Positions 1 through 7,012 are shown, numbered from the stretch's first letter. The stretch is 8,667 bases of DNA from Clostridiaceae bacterium (GCA_012521455.1 JAAYMJ010000380.1:1-8667), one strand, 5' to 3'. Numbers and translations: made by a program. The notes: generated from the sequence alone by a model not told the origin.

Positions 1-235
1 CAACCATCCCAAGGTTAAAAACCAGATTTTCAAAAAATTCCTCATCAATCCCCCGCTTGAAATATGAGTTTGAAAAAGTCCATGTGGGCTGGAAGGTTAT
101 ATCATCCATTATGTATTTATATGTTATCTTAGTATTTTGGCTGTCTCTTTCAATTTTATAGGAGTCATATATGAACAAATTATGCTTTTGCCTTAACATT
201 TCATATTTTACCTGGTTTTGTTTATATGCCGCCAT
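1..235 (-). CDS. N-terminal part of a cytoplasmic protein, possibly MurL-like (truncated by window edge)
   Basis: The first 78 codons of a minus-strand gene, beginning MAAYKQNQVKYEMLRQ and running off the left edge. The start is supported by GGAGG at 241-245, six bases before the ATG, and by a good promoter at 266-294. There is no signal peptide. The visible part is rich in charged and aromatic residues and ends in FFENLVFNLGMV. From memory, a stretch of this kind (FNLGM, then ELISYWK) occurs in relatives of MurL, the UDP-N-acetylmuramoyl-L-alanyl-L-glutamate epimerase of peptidoglycan synthesis. This is a weak family guess because the diagnostic part lies outside the window. The gene is real; its function is uncertain. 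It sits downstream of the hydrolase pair but is separated from it by a terminator and has its own promoter, so it is unlikely to be functionally linked. Confidence 0.7.
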   Translation of the reverse strand, partial: MAAYKQNQVKYEMLRQKHNLFIYDSYKIERDSQNTKITYKYIMDDITFQPTWTFSNSYFKRGIDEEFFENLVFNLGMV

Positions 236-265
236 ATTATCCTCCAAAATTAATTCTTAGTTTTC

Positions 266-294
266 AGTATATACCAGCCAAAAATTCTTTTCAA
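266..294 (-). promoter_or_regulatory. Sigma-A promoter of the truncated left-edge gene
   Basis: On the minus strand, TTGAAA (289-294) and TATACT (266-271) are separated by exactly 17 bases. The predicted transcript start is near 259, which gives a leader of about 25 bases containing the GGAGG at 241-245. The spacing and hexamers are close to consensus. The rest of 236-436 is AT-rich spacer with nothing else recognisable. Confidence 0.75.
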
Positions 295-436
295 TACTAT
301 TTTAGCCCTAATTGCCCATAAAAAATCCCCCATGGATTATAATATAGCCCCCAATAAAAAAAAGAACAAAAAAATCAGCTAAATCTTAAAAAACAGGGAT
401 TTAAAAATTTCACCGTCTTTTTAAACGCGTGCGGAC

Positions 437-473
437 AAAAAAGCGCCGTTTTGGGAAAATCCTAAAACGGCGC
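437..473 (-). terminator. Intrinsic terminator of the downstream GH105 gene
   Basis: GCGCCGTTTT and AAAACGGCGC form a perfect 10-bp stem around an 11-base loop at 443-473. On the minus strand it is followed by six U (plus-strand A-tract at 437-442). It starts about 6 bases past the stop codon of the gene at 480-3143. Confidence 0.92.
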
Positions 474-479
474 AAATTG

Positions 480-3143
480 TTATTCTTCATAAACCTCAAA
501 TTCCGCAAAACTTGCCCACGCAGATTCATTTGACGAAATCTTTACATACCTGAATTTCCCGCTGAAATTAAAGTAGGTAAAGGATCCCGCGGGGCTTGTT
601 TGGCTGGCAACTATTGAATACGCTTTTCCGTCTTCTGAAACCGACACTGTGTACCTTATTTTTCTGTTCGGGTCATCATATTTTCTAATCATAACCCCAA
701 CGCTTGCAAGGCCTTTTACATCCCCCAGGTCAATGACATAATCATTTGGCCCTTCCACCGCCCAGTAAGTATCGGGGTTTTTGTCAATGGCGTTTCCAAT
801 CCCGTTGTGAGGCTCGGGCTCACTGGTTGCCTTAACCATATTCCGTGAAATTTCAATCCTCTTCCCCTTTGGCTTATCGGAAATTGCCGCCTCAAGGGTT
901 TTTGGGGGTTCTACGGTGTTGGTTTCCATTTGTGTGCCTGCCCCGAAAGCTAAAATTTCCATGACATTTGTCCATTCGTTTTCGTTGTTTCCGTAGCCCA
1001 CCACTTTAATATACCTGATTTCATCCTTCACGTCCGCCACGGTAAATCTTGCCTTCGGTGTGCTGTATCCTTTAAAGATTAATTTGTAGTTTATATCATC
1101 CTTTGATACCCAGAATTCAATGTCATAGGTTCTGGTATCCCATTTCCAAAAGCTTGCGCCCACTTTTTCCACATATTTTACTTCCCCTAAATCCGCGGTA
1201 ATGGGCTCGCCTTTTTGGTTGTTTGCCCACCTTGTGCCGATATCCCCGTCAATTGCGGCCTTAATCGGGTTTTCAGGTTCGGGCTCAACCCTTGCCGACA
1301 CGCCAACAGGCCTGATTACCGCAGGGTCCTTGAATTCGGGAACTAAAAATTCCTTAACCTTCGTTTTTCTTTCAGGATACTGCCCGGAGGAGAGCATATT
1401 TGAAAGCATTTTTAGCATGTTTTCTTCGCATTCATAGAAAACATTGTACTTGTGCCCAATCACTATTATCTTTTCCGCGTCATTCCAGTAAACAATTTTC
1501 CCAAGCGCTTCCGCCATAGCACGAAGGGGGATATAGGTTCTGTCATTTATAATTTGAGGCGCCACATCCAAGGTATTTACCACGCCGTTTATTGTATATT
1601 TGTTATTCCCAATCTGCATTGAGATTTTTCTGTCCTTGTTTTTAGCATATACCGTCTGGGTTGTTTCGTCCCATTCCACTTCCGCCCCGAATTGCTCGGA
1701 TATTACCCTCACAGGTACCAGGGTTCTTCCGTCAATCACCAAGGGCATGATTTGGTCATTGTATTCATCAAGCTTTGAAATTTTGTTATTGGCAAACATG
1801 TAAGGGGAGCCGATTTTCATTGAAACAGTGCTTACAAGCCTTTTTTGTAAGTATGGGTAAAAGTCCCCTTCCATTCCGCCTGACAATTTCGCCATTTCGC
1901 TTGCGGCAAGCAGTACCGCACCAACGCCAAAGTCCTGGGTGTTGTCATAAACCGCAGCCCTTCCCGCCGCAGCGCCAACCCATTGAACATAACCAACCTT
2001 GCCGTCTTCTTGTATCGCAACTTCGGTTATGTATTTCCAGCCTCTGAGGGCTGTTTGCAAAAACTCATCCCTGTCTAAAACGCCGGAGTTTATACCCCAT
2101 AAAATCCCGAAGGTGAAAAACGCGGTCCCGCTGGTTTCATAGCCCCAGGGGTTATCGTCGCTTACACTGTAATTATGGGCTAGCAAGGACTGTGTCCAAA
2201 AGCCCCTGCCTTGGTCGTCAACTTTCTGGCAATCCTTTAGCGCCCTTGCCATGTCGGTAAATATCTTTTTAAAGTATTCATAGTGCTCCCAATTGTCGGG
2301 CACGTCCTGCAAAACTTTAGCTAGCGCCGCGAATACCCAGCCGTTGCCCCTTGACCAGAAGTTTTTGGTCTTTGCCAAATCCCCCGGCAAGGGGTTTAGT
2401 GGAAACACATAGTTTGCGTCCCTGAAGAACAGGTGCTTATAGTCGTCAGGGTCCGACAAATTTGAACCCTTTACCCTGTACTTATATGCGCTTGTCTTAT
2501 ACCCGTCCTCCGATACAGGTATCCCTTCTTCCCCGTCATACATAAGCTCAGCGGTAAAGTTAAAATATTCATACATCTTGTCAAGATAAATTTTGTCGCC
2601 GGTTAGAAGATACATTTTCGACATAACCGGCATTACCATAAATAGCGCGTCGCACCACCACCAGTAGGAGTCTTCGGTAGTGGATACCTGATACTGCATT
2701 ACGTCTAAAACTTTTTCAATTTTTTTGGGGTCTTTTTCAACATCAAAATTATATAAGTCTATGTAAGTTTGAAAACAAGTCTGCCAGTCGCCAAATAAAA
2801 TATTGGTGTTCCCGTCCCCCCGCCATGTCCACTTTTCTTTAGGCACGCTTAAAGTCCCGGGGTGACCCATCCAGTTGTTCTGTACCGCCCATTTTTCCGA
2901 AAACTCGCGGTATTTTTCAATGCCTGTTATCATATAAGCTTCCATGTTCCCGGCATTATAGGCCCCTCTTTCCCAGTTTGATGAGCCCACGCCGTTGAAA
3001 GTAATCCAGTAGTCGTTTACCTTTTCCAAATACTCAATAACTTTATCCCGCGGCATGATTTCCAAGTCTTCGCCCTGCCCGTAAGCAGGAATTAGCGGGA
3101 TTATAATTAAAAAGCTTAACGCCGCTGCTAAAAGCCTTTTCAT
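480..3143 (-). CDS. Secreted GH105/GH88-type unsaturated-uronyl hydrolase with stalk domain and two F5/8C modules (paralogue A)
   Basis: 887 residues. Residues 1-22 are a signal peptide (MKRLL, hydrophobic core, likely cut after A20-Y21-G22), so the protein should act outside the cell. Residues ~30-425 are the (alpha/alpha)6-barrel of the GH88/GH105 family, which cleaves the unsaturated uronic acid from the non-reducing end of oligosaccharides made by polysaccharide lyases. Visible landmarks are FGDWQT with D119, WWWCDALFMVMP with D165 (the expected general acid by analogy with YteR), FWSRGNGW at 263-269, and YETSGTAFF around 335-343. Residues ~440-565 hold two stalk repeats of the copper amine oxidase N-terminal type (DGRTLVPVRVISE, NDRTYIPLRAMAEALG). 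Residues ~612-735 and ~765-886 are two F5/8 type C/CBM32-like domains, probably glycan binding. The start has GGGAGGA at 3151-3157. No LPXTG, SLH or dockerin is seen, so cell attachment, if any, is unexplained. Exact substrate (rhamnogalacturonan or another uronan) is inference. Confidence 0.9.
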   Translation of the reverse strand: MKRLLAAALSFLIIIPLIPAYGQGEDLEIMPRDKVIEYLEKVNDYWITFNGVGSSNWERGAYNAGNMEAYMITGIEKYREFSEKWAVQNNWMGHPGTLSVPKEKWTWRGDGNTNILFGDWQTCFQTYIDLYNFDVEKDPKKIEKVLDVMQYQVSTTEDSYWWWCDALFMVMPVMSKMYLLTGDKIYLDKMYEYFNFTAELMYDGEEGIPVSEDGYKTSAYKYRVKGSNLSDPDDYKHLFFRDANYVFPLNPLPGDLAKTKNFWSRGNGWVFAALAKVLQDVPDNWEHYEYFKKIFTDMARALKDCQKVDDQGRGFWTQSLLAHNYSVSDDNPWGYETSGTAFFTFGILWGINSGVLDRDEFLQTALRGWKYITEVAIQEDGKVGYVQWVGAAAGRAAVYDNTQDFGVGAVLLAASEMAKLSGGMEGDFYPYLQKRLVSTVSMKIGSPYMFANNKISKLDEYNDQIMPLVIDGRTLVPVRVISEQFGAEVEWDETTQTVYAKNKDRKISMQIGNNKYTINGVVNTLDVAPQIINDRTYIPLRAMAEALGKIVYWNDAEKIIVIGHKYNVFYECEENMLKMLSNMLSSGQYPERKTKVKEFLVPEFKDPAVIRPVGVSARVEPEPENPIKAAIDGDIGTRWANNQKGEPITADLGEVKYVEKVGASFWKWDTRTYDIEFWVSKDDINYKLIFKGYSTPKARFTVADVKDEIRYIKVVGYGNNENEWTNVMEILAFGAGTQMETNTVEPPKTLEAAISDKPKGKRIEISRNMVKATSEPEPHNGIGNAIDKNPDTYWAVEGPNDYVIDLGDVKGLASVGVMIRKYDDPNRKIRYTVSVSEDGKAYSIVASQTSPAGSFTYFNFSGKFRYVKISSNESAWASFAEFEVYEE

Positions 3144-3178
3144 TTTTGCGTCCTCCCTTTTTTGGTTTTTACATTTTT

Positions 3179-3221
3179 ATTGTATCAAATCCAACACCCA
3201 TATAATAGTGTAAAATTATAT
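3179..3221 (-). promoter_or_regulatory. Extended -10 promoter of paralogue A with a possible operator
   Basis: On the minus strand TGA-TACAAT (3179-3187) forms an extended -10 element. The -35 position (3202-3207, TATTAT) is poor. The transcript would start near 3172, leaving a leader of about 29 bases. A 7-bp inverted repeat ATATAAT-N8-ATTATAT at 3200-3221 covers the -35 region and could be a regulator site, though in such AT-rich DNA it may be chance. The promoter lies between this gene and the terminator of paralogue B, so A is transcribed on its own. Confidence 0.55.
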
Positions 3222-3252
3222 AAAAATCACATAAATTTTAGTAGGATTAAAC

Positions 3253-3286
3253 AAAAAAGGCCTGCTGAAATCCAGCAAGCCTTTTT
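3253..3286 (-). terminator. Intrinsic terminator of paralogue B
   Basis: Stem GGC-c-TGCTG / CAGCA-a-GCC with a 5-base loop at 3259-3281, one internal mismatch, and six U on the minus strand (plus-strand A-tract 3253-3258). It begins 8 bases after the stop of the upstream paralogue. A T-tract on the plus side (3282-3286) makes the structure symmetric. It separates the transcription of the two paralogues. Confidence 0.88.
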
Positions 3287-3293
3287 GATTTAA

Positions 3294-5969
3294 TTATTTT
3301 TCGTAAACTTCAAATTCCGCAAAACTTGCCCAGCCGGACTCGTTTGACGTAATTTTCACATATCTGAACTGCCCTTCAAAGTTAAAATATGTGAAACTTC
3401 CGGACGGGCTTGTGGCAGCGCCGGCACGGATATAGTTTTTCCCGTCCTCGGATACCGTAACGGTATATTTTATCTGGCGGTTGGGGTCATCATAATTCCT
3501 AATTCCCACGCCCACGCTGGTTATATTTTTCACCGCGCCCAAATCAATCACATAGTCACTTACGCCCTGCACCGCCCAGTAGGTGTTTGGGTCATTGTCT
3601 ATGGCGTTTTTCGCGCCATTGTGCGGCTCAGGCTCGCTTGAAGCTTTAATCATGCTGTCTAGGATTTGGATTTTCCTTCCGTTTGGCTTATTTGAAGTGC
3701 TAACTTCAAGGGTTTTCCCCTGAACTAAGTTTGTCTTTATTTCGGTGCCCTTGCCGTAAGCTAAGATTTCCATAACATTTGTCCATTCGTTTTCGTTGTT
3801 TCCAAAGCCCACTATCTTGATGTAGCGGATATTGTCGTTTACGTCTAAAATGTTAAACCTTGCTTTTGGCACGGACCAGCCTTTGAAGATTTGTTTAAAG
3901 TTTTGGTTGTCGGTTGATACATAAAGCTCAAAGTCCGTTACCCTTGTATCCCATCTCCAAAAACTAATCCCGACTTTTTCAACATATTTTACTTCCCCTA
4001 AATCCGCGGTAATGGACTCGCCCCTCACGTTTGACGCCCAGCGGGTGTTTATATCAAAGTCCACAGCGGCCTTAATGGGGTTAAAATCCTCAGGCTCAAT
4101 GGTAGCGGTAGCGCTAACAGGCCTGATTAGCGCCGGGTCTTTAAATTCAGGGAACAAAAAAACCTTTTCAACCTTGCTTCGCTCAGGATACTGCCCGGAA
4201 GACAGCATATTTGAAAGCATTTTTAGCATGTTTTCTTCGCACTCATAAAAAACATTGTACTTGTGCCCAATCACTATTACCTTTTCCGCGTCGTTGTAGT
4301 AAACTATCTTTCCTAGCGCTTCCGCCATAGCCCTAAGCGGTATATATGTCCTGTCATTTATAATCTGCGGCGCCACATCCAGCGCTTTTTCCTCACCGTT
4401 TACGGTGTAAGTGTTTTTCCCAATCTGCATTGTAATGTCGCTTGACTTGTTTTTAGCGTTAATTGTCTGTGTCGCGCCGTCCCATGAAACCTGCGCCCCG
4501 AATTTTTCGGAAATCACCCTGACAGGAACTAAGGTTCTACCGTCAATTACAATGGGCATGATTTGGTCATTGTTTTCATCAAGCTTTGAAATTTTGTTGT
4601 CCGCAAACATGTATGGGGAGCCTATCTTCATTGAAACCGTGCTTACAAGCCTCTTTTGAAGGTATGGGTAAAAGTCCCCTTCCATTCCGCCTGAAAGCCT
4701 TGCCATTTCGCTTGCGGCAAGAAGTACCGCGCCCACCGCAAAGTCCTGGGTATTGTCATAAACCGCGGCCCTTCCTGCTTCACCGCCAACCCATTGAACA
4801 TATCCGACTTTTCCGTCCTCTTGGATTGCAATTTCAGTTAAGTATTTCCAGCCCCGTAGCGCAGGTTGCAAAAATTCGTCGCGGTCAAGGATACCTGCGT
4901 TTATACCCCAAAGCATACCGTAGGTAAAGAATGCGGTGCCGCTTGTTTCATAGCCCCACGGGTTGTCGTCGCTCACGCTGTAATTGTGGGCAAGCATGGA
5001 CTGTGTCCAAAAGCCCCTGCCTTCATCGTCAACCTTTTGGCAGTTCTTAATTGCTCTTGCAAAGTCGATGTAAATCTTTTTGAAGAATTCATAGTGTTCC
5101 CAGTTGTCCGGCAAATCCTGAAGAATTTTCGCAAACGCCGCGAATACCCAGCCGTTGCCCCTTGCCCAGAAGTTTTTGGTATTTGCCAAATCCCCGGGAA
5201 GCGGCTTTGCTGGGAACACATAGTTTGCGTCCCTGTAGAACAGATGGGCATAATTATCCGGGTCCGCAAGGTTTGACTCTTTTACCTTGTATTTGTAAGC
5301 GGAAGACTTATAACCATCAACTGTTGTGGGGATACCTTCTTCCCCGTCATACATTAATTCCGCCGCAAAGGTAAAGTATTCGTAAAGCTTGTCAAGATAA
5401 AGCTTATCCTGTGTTACCAAATACATTTTTGCCATAACGGGCATTACCATGAATAGCCCGTCCGCCCACCACCAGTAGGAGTCCTCATCTTTTGACATCT
5501 GATACTCCAAAACTTCTTTAGCGTTGGCAATTTTCTTCGGGTCTTTTTCCACGTCAAAATTGTATAAGTCTATGTAAGTCTGATAACATGTCTGCCAGTC
5601 GCCAAATAGTATCGCGGTGCTGTTGGTGTCATGGCTGTATTGCCATGTCCAGCTTTCCTTCGGGTGGTTTCTAACATTCGGGTGGCCTTTCCAGTTATTC
5701 TGGATTGCCCATTTTTCCGAATACTCCCTGTACTGCTCAATTCCCGTAATCATGTAAGCTTCAATATTTCCCGCATTATAAGCCCCTCTTTCCCAGAAAG
5801 AGATGCCCACATTGTCCTTGTTTAGGGTAATCCAGTAATCATTAACAAGTTCCAAATACCTGATTACCTCATCCCTAGGCATAATCGTCAGTTCACCGCT
5901 TGCCGCATACGCCGGGATTATCCCAATTAGCATAGCTAAAGCAAGCGATAGCGCAATTACTTTTTTCAT
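3294..5969 (-). CDS. Secreted GH105/GH88-type unsaturated-uronyl hydrolase with stalk domain and two F5/8C modules (paralogue B)
   Basis: 891 residues from the ATG at 5969. The frame is open to a TTG at 5984, but the ribosome site GGGAGGG (5976-5982) lies inside that extension, so the ATG is the start. Signal peptide 1-22 (MKKVIALSL, cut after A20-Y21-A22). The catalytic barrel is at ~30-430, with FGDWQT (D124), WWWADGLFMVMP (D170, expected general acid), FWARGNGW (268-274) and YETSGTAFF. Two stalk repeats lie at ~445-570 and two F5/8C domains at ~617-740 and ~768-890. The protein aligns with paralogue A almost without gaps and by eye is about three quarters identical, including every catalytic landmark, so both should be active. 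The differences are mostly conservative surface changes in the binding domains, which may tune ligand choice. The likely role is extracellular trimming of unsaturated uronyl ends from lyase products while held on the polysaccharide. Substrate identity is inferred from the family only. Confidence 0.9.
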   Translation of the reverse strand: MKKVIALSLALAMLIGIIPAYAASGELTIMPRDEVIRYLELVNDYWITLNKDNVGISFWERGAYNAGNIEAYMITGIEQYREYSEKWAIQNNWKGHPNVRNHPKESWTWQYSHDTNSTAILFGDWQTCYQTYIDLYNFDVEKDPKKIANAKEVLEYQMSKDEDSYWWWADGLFMVMPVMAKMYLVTQDKLYLDKLYEYFTFAAELMYDGEEGIPTTVDGYKSSAYKYKVKESNLADPDNYAHLFYRDANYVFPAKPLPGDLANTKNFWARGNGWVFAAFAKILQDLPDNWEHYEFFKKIYIDFARAIKNCQKVDDEGRGFWTQSMLAHNYSVSDDNPWGYETSGTAFFTYGMLWGINAGILDRDEFLQPALRGWKYLTEIAIQEDGKVGYVQWVGGEAGRAAVYDNTQDFAVGAVLLAASEMARLSGGMEGDFYPYLQKRLVSTVSMKIGSPYMFADNKISKLDENNDQIMPIVIDGRTLVPVRVISEKFGAQVSWDGATQTINAKNKSSDITMQIGKNTYTVNGEEKALDVAPQIINDRTYIPLRAMAEALGKIVYYNDAEKVIVIGHKYNVFYECEENMLKMLSNMLSSGQYPERSKVEKVFLFPEFKDPALIRPVSATATIEPEDFNPIKAAVDFDINTRWASNVRGESITADLGEVKYVEKVGISFWRWDTRVTDFELYVSTDNQNFKQIFKGWSVPKARFNILDVNDNIRYIKIVGFGNNENEWTNVMEILAYGKGTEIKTNLVQGKTLEVSTSNKPNGRKIQILDSMIKASSEPEPHNGAKNAIDNDPNTYWAVQGVSDYVIDLGAVKNITSVGVGIRNYDDPNRQIKYTVTVSEDGKNYIRAGAATSPSGSFTYFNFEGQFRYVKITSNESGWASFAEFEVYEK

Positions 5970-5975
5970 TTTTTG

Positions 5976-5982
5976 CCCTCCC
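5976..5982 (-). promoter_or_regulatory. Ribosome binding site deciding the start of paralogue B
   Basis: GGGAGGG on the minus strand, six bases upstream of the ATG at 5969. It overlaps codons 2-4 of the longer TTG-initiated reading, which rules that start out. The 22-residue signal peptide then begins directly at MKKV, matching paralogue A. Confidence 0.85.
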
Positions 5983-6003
5983 AAAAAAATATGATATGTG
6001 TCT

Positions 6004-6032
6004 ATTGTAGCAGATAAAACGCATTTTTAAAA
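6004..6032 (-). promoter_or_regulatory. Extended -10 promoter of paralogue B
   Basis: On the minus strand TGC-TACAAT (6004-6012) gives an extended -10 with the same TACAAT hexamer as paralogue A. The -35 position (6027-6032, TTTTAA) is weak. The predicted start near 5997 gives a leader of about 28 bases, again like paralogue A. A short near-palindrome AAAACGCATTTT (6016-6027) fills the spacer; no matching site is seen at paralogue A. Confidence 0.6.
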
Positions 6033-6088
6033 GAGGGTTTTCGGAGATTTGTAAGGAAAAGCGTAAAATAATTTTATATCTTAAATAC

Positions 6089-6121
6089 AAAAAACAATAC
6101 CGCCTTGCGCAGTATTGTTTT
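6089..6121 (-). terminator. Hairpin terminator closing the decayed region upstream of paralogue B
   Basis: AAAACAATAC (6091-6100) pairs perfectly with GTATTGTTTT (6112-6121), and CGC-CTT-GCG in the loop can extend the stem. On the minus strand it is followed by a run of U. No intact gene precedes it on that strand; it would stop transcripts coming through 6200-6830 before they reach the paralogue B promoter. It could also act on the plus strand. Confidence 0.75.
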
Positions 6122-6199
6122 ATAAATATTTTATCTTAACTTGTTGCAAAAAACATCTATGTAACAGGGTGTGGCGGCCATTAGCGCTACATATAATTT

Positions 6200-6330
6200 T
6201 CATGCATCTACACCATAACCATGAAATAAATTTAAGGTATGACTTCAGGAAACGTGCCGCATACTTGGGGGTTTTCTTTCGTTCCTTTAAAATGTTTACA
6301 ATTAAAACAAGAGGGAATTAAGTTTTCAGT
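6200..6330 (-). pseudogene. Broken small Cys-x2-Cys (zinc-ribbon-like) protein
   Basis: The minus-strand frame 6330-6232 reads TENLIPSCFNCKHFKG, then VCGTFPEVIP, and stops. After a one-base shift it continues LNLFHGYGVDA to a stop at 6200. The C-x2-C...C spacing followed by FP-x2-IP resembles small phage or mobile-element proteins of the 'CKHF...CKAFPKGIP' kind, as far as I recall them. A strong ribosome site (AAGGGGGAAG, just after the stop of the preceding frame) stands at the right distance from the first codon, but that codon is ACT instead of ATG. A lost start codon plus a frameshift make this a pseudogene. It would have been the downstream partner of the frame at 6347-6590. The family likeness is from memory and not tested. 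Confidence 0.4.
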
Positions 6331-6346
6331 TTATATCTTCCCCCTT

Positions 6347-6590
6347 CTAATCCCCACAGGTTTTTCCCCTTTCATTTATTGCTTTTGTATTACTTATATA
6401 AATTTCATCATACACTTTTTGCAATTTTAAGCCTTCTTTGTTTAATTCCCAATTCTTATCAAAACCCACTTCCGTTATCACATCGTCTAACGCAAGCAAT
6501 AACTCGCCTAATTCTTTAAATTCATCTAAATTAGGCAAATATTTTATTAAAATCTTTCTTTGTTCATCGGTTATTTTAATAATGCCTCAT
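6347..6590 (-). pseudogene. Small acidic protein of unknown function, frameshifted near the start
   Basis: The open frame reads IIKITDEQRKILIKYLPN, LDEFKELGELLLALDDVI, then TEVGFDKNWELNKEGLKL and QKVYDEIY, to a TAG at 6347. A well-placed ATG at 6590 (GGAAAGG seven bases upstream on the minus strand) is out of frame by one base after its second codon (ATG AGG c ATT ATT); in the actual frame only ATT or a late TTG (6538) could start. I read this as a one-base insertion in a once intact gene of about 80 codons, though rare ATT initiation cannot be excluded. The protein looks helical and acidic. It resembles short hypothetical proteins I associate with phage or element neighbourhoods in Clostridia. 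The residues after DEIY may be an aberrant tail. No function can be assigned. Confidence 0.5.
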
Positions 6591-6633
6591 CGTCCTTTCC
6601 CAGAATTTGTATGCTTTTATCTATAAAAACCAC
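6571..6633 (-). pseudogene. C-terminal tail fragment of an upstream gene
   Basis: A 20-codon stretch between a TAG at 6637-6639 and a TAA at 6571-6573 reads VFIDKSIQILGKDDEALLK. It overlaps the ATG of the frame at 6590 in the ...GACGATGAGG... manner of translationally coupled genes. Upstream of the TAG no matching frame remains. It is most simply the surviving end of a gene that once preceded the small acidic protein. It could also be a chance frame; it is too short to identify. Confidence 0.25.
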
Positions 6634-6646
6634 TTCCTAAAACTGC

Positions 6647-6766
6647 TTATGTGTAGGCAAGCGGCTTAACGAATATTGCTATACGGACTCTATCACAAAC
6701 TTTGCTGGCTTTTTTAAAGTCTATTTCAGGAACAGATTTTACATTGAAACCATAAGTTAAGCACAT
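6647..6766 (-). other. Short open frame of 39 codons in the decayed region
   Basis: ATG at 6766 to TAA at 6647, reading MCLTYGFNVKSVPEIDFKK, then ASKVCDRVRIAIFVKPLAYT. There is no ribosome site and no recognised domain. It lies about 60 bases downstream of the consensus promoter at 6833-6861. Just upstream in another frame (6774-6830) is YDRLCPICNKLLVLKYI followed by a stop, a C-x2-C knuckle that may be another remnant. Either could be debris of a small zinc-ribbon gene; coding status is doubtful. Confidence 0.2.
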
Positions 6767-6832
6767 AATCGCTTCATATATACTTCAAAACTAATAATTT
6801 ATTGCATATAGGGCATAGTCTATCATACTTGC

Positions 6833-6861
6833 ATTATACATTTTCTGGTATCAATTGTCAA
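6833..6861 (-). promoter_or_regulatory. Perfect consensus sigma-A promoter with no intact gene downstream
   Basis: TTGACA (6856-6861) and TATAAT (6833-6838) on the minus strand, separated by exactly 17 bases. The transcript would start near 6826, directly at an ATG whose frame stops after 11 codons. Only broken frames follow, until the terminator at 6089-6121, a possible transcript of about 730 bases. It may be the old promoter of the decayed cluster, or it may now drive a non-coding RNA. Confidence 0.8.
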
Positions 6862-6961
6862 TAATGTATGTTTATATCATCAAGACACTTTCAAAAAATG
6901 CACTAATTCCGTCATCGCACAGCATAGGGTCATACCCCGATATAGGATAGCATTTGCAAAC

Positions 6962-6998
6962 AAAAAACCCTGCAACCTAAAATGTTACAGGGTTTTTT
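6962..6998 (-). terminator. Bidirectional hairpin terminator downstream of the small ORF pair
   Basis: AAAAAACCCTG-c-AAC pairs with GTT-a-CAGGGTTTTTT around a 7-base loop, with U-tracts in both directions. On the minus strand it is the first terminator after the 60-codon gene at 7143-7325, about 145 bases beyond its stop. The bases between it and that gene (7013-7142) are very AT-rich and hold nothing I can identify. Confidence 0.8.
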
Positions 6999-7012
6999 CT
7001 TGACTGCGGGAG
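6996..7012. repeat. Imperfect copy of the tRNA-Gln 3'-end region (possible old attachment site)
   Basis: TTTCTTGACTGCGGGAG matches 15 of 17 bases with 7732-7748 (TTTCATGGCTGCGGGAG), including nine exact bases covering the tRNA acceptor strand and discriminator. Both copies have the same orientation. Between them lie the phage capsid fragment and the two small ORFs. Direct repeats of a tRNA 3' end are what site-specific integrases leave, but the exact match is short and no integrase is present. Part of this copy also forms a small hairpin TGACT-GCGGG-AGTCA. Confidence 0.35.

Noticed and set aside
1201..2047. Plus-strand open frames and a small minus-strand frame inside paralogue A
   Set aside because: They run antisense or out of frame in a long well-supported gene. 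The same shadows recur at the matching places in paralogue B, as expected from sequence similarity alone.
4866..5276. 136-codon plus-strand frame inside paralogue B
   Set aside because: It is antisense to the conserved catalytic barrel, has no ribosome site or promoter, and its composition is that expected of a reverse-complement frame.
5970..5984. Five-codon N-terminal extension of paralogue B from TTG
   Set aside because: The extension consists of the ribosome binding site itself; the ATG at 5969 gives a normal signal peptide matching paralogue A.
6016..6027. AAAACGCATTTT as a catabolite-response (cre) site
   Set aside because: It lacks the flanking TG...CA of the cre consensus, and no equivalent is present at paralogue A.
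5893..6090. 65-codon minus-strand frame over the start of paralogue B
   Set aside because: It crosses the promoter and signal-peptide region in another frame and has no ribosome site.
6115..6430. Two plus-strand frames of 63-68 codons
   Set aside because: Composition is Phe/Ile/His-rich as expected of AT-rich non-coding DNA, there is no ribosome site, and they lie antisense to the broken minus-strand genes.
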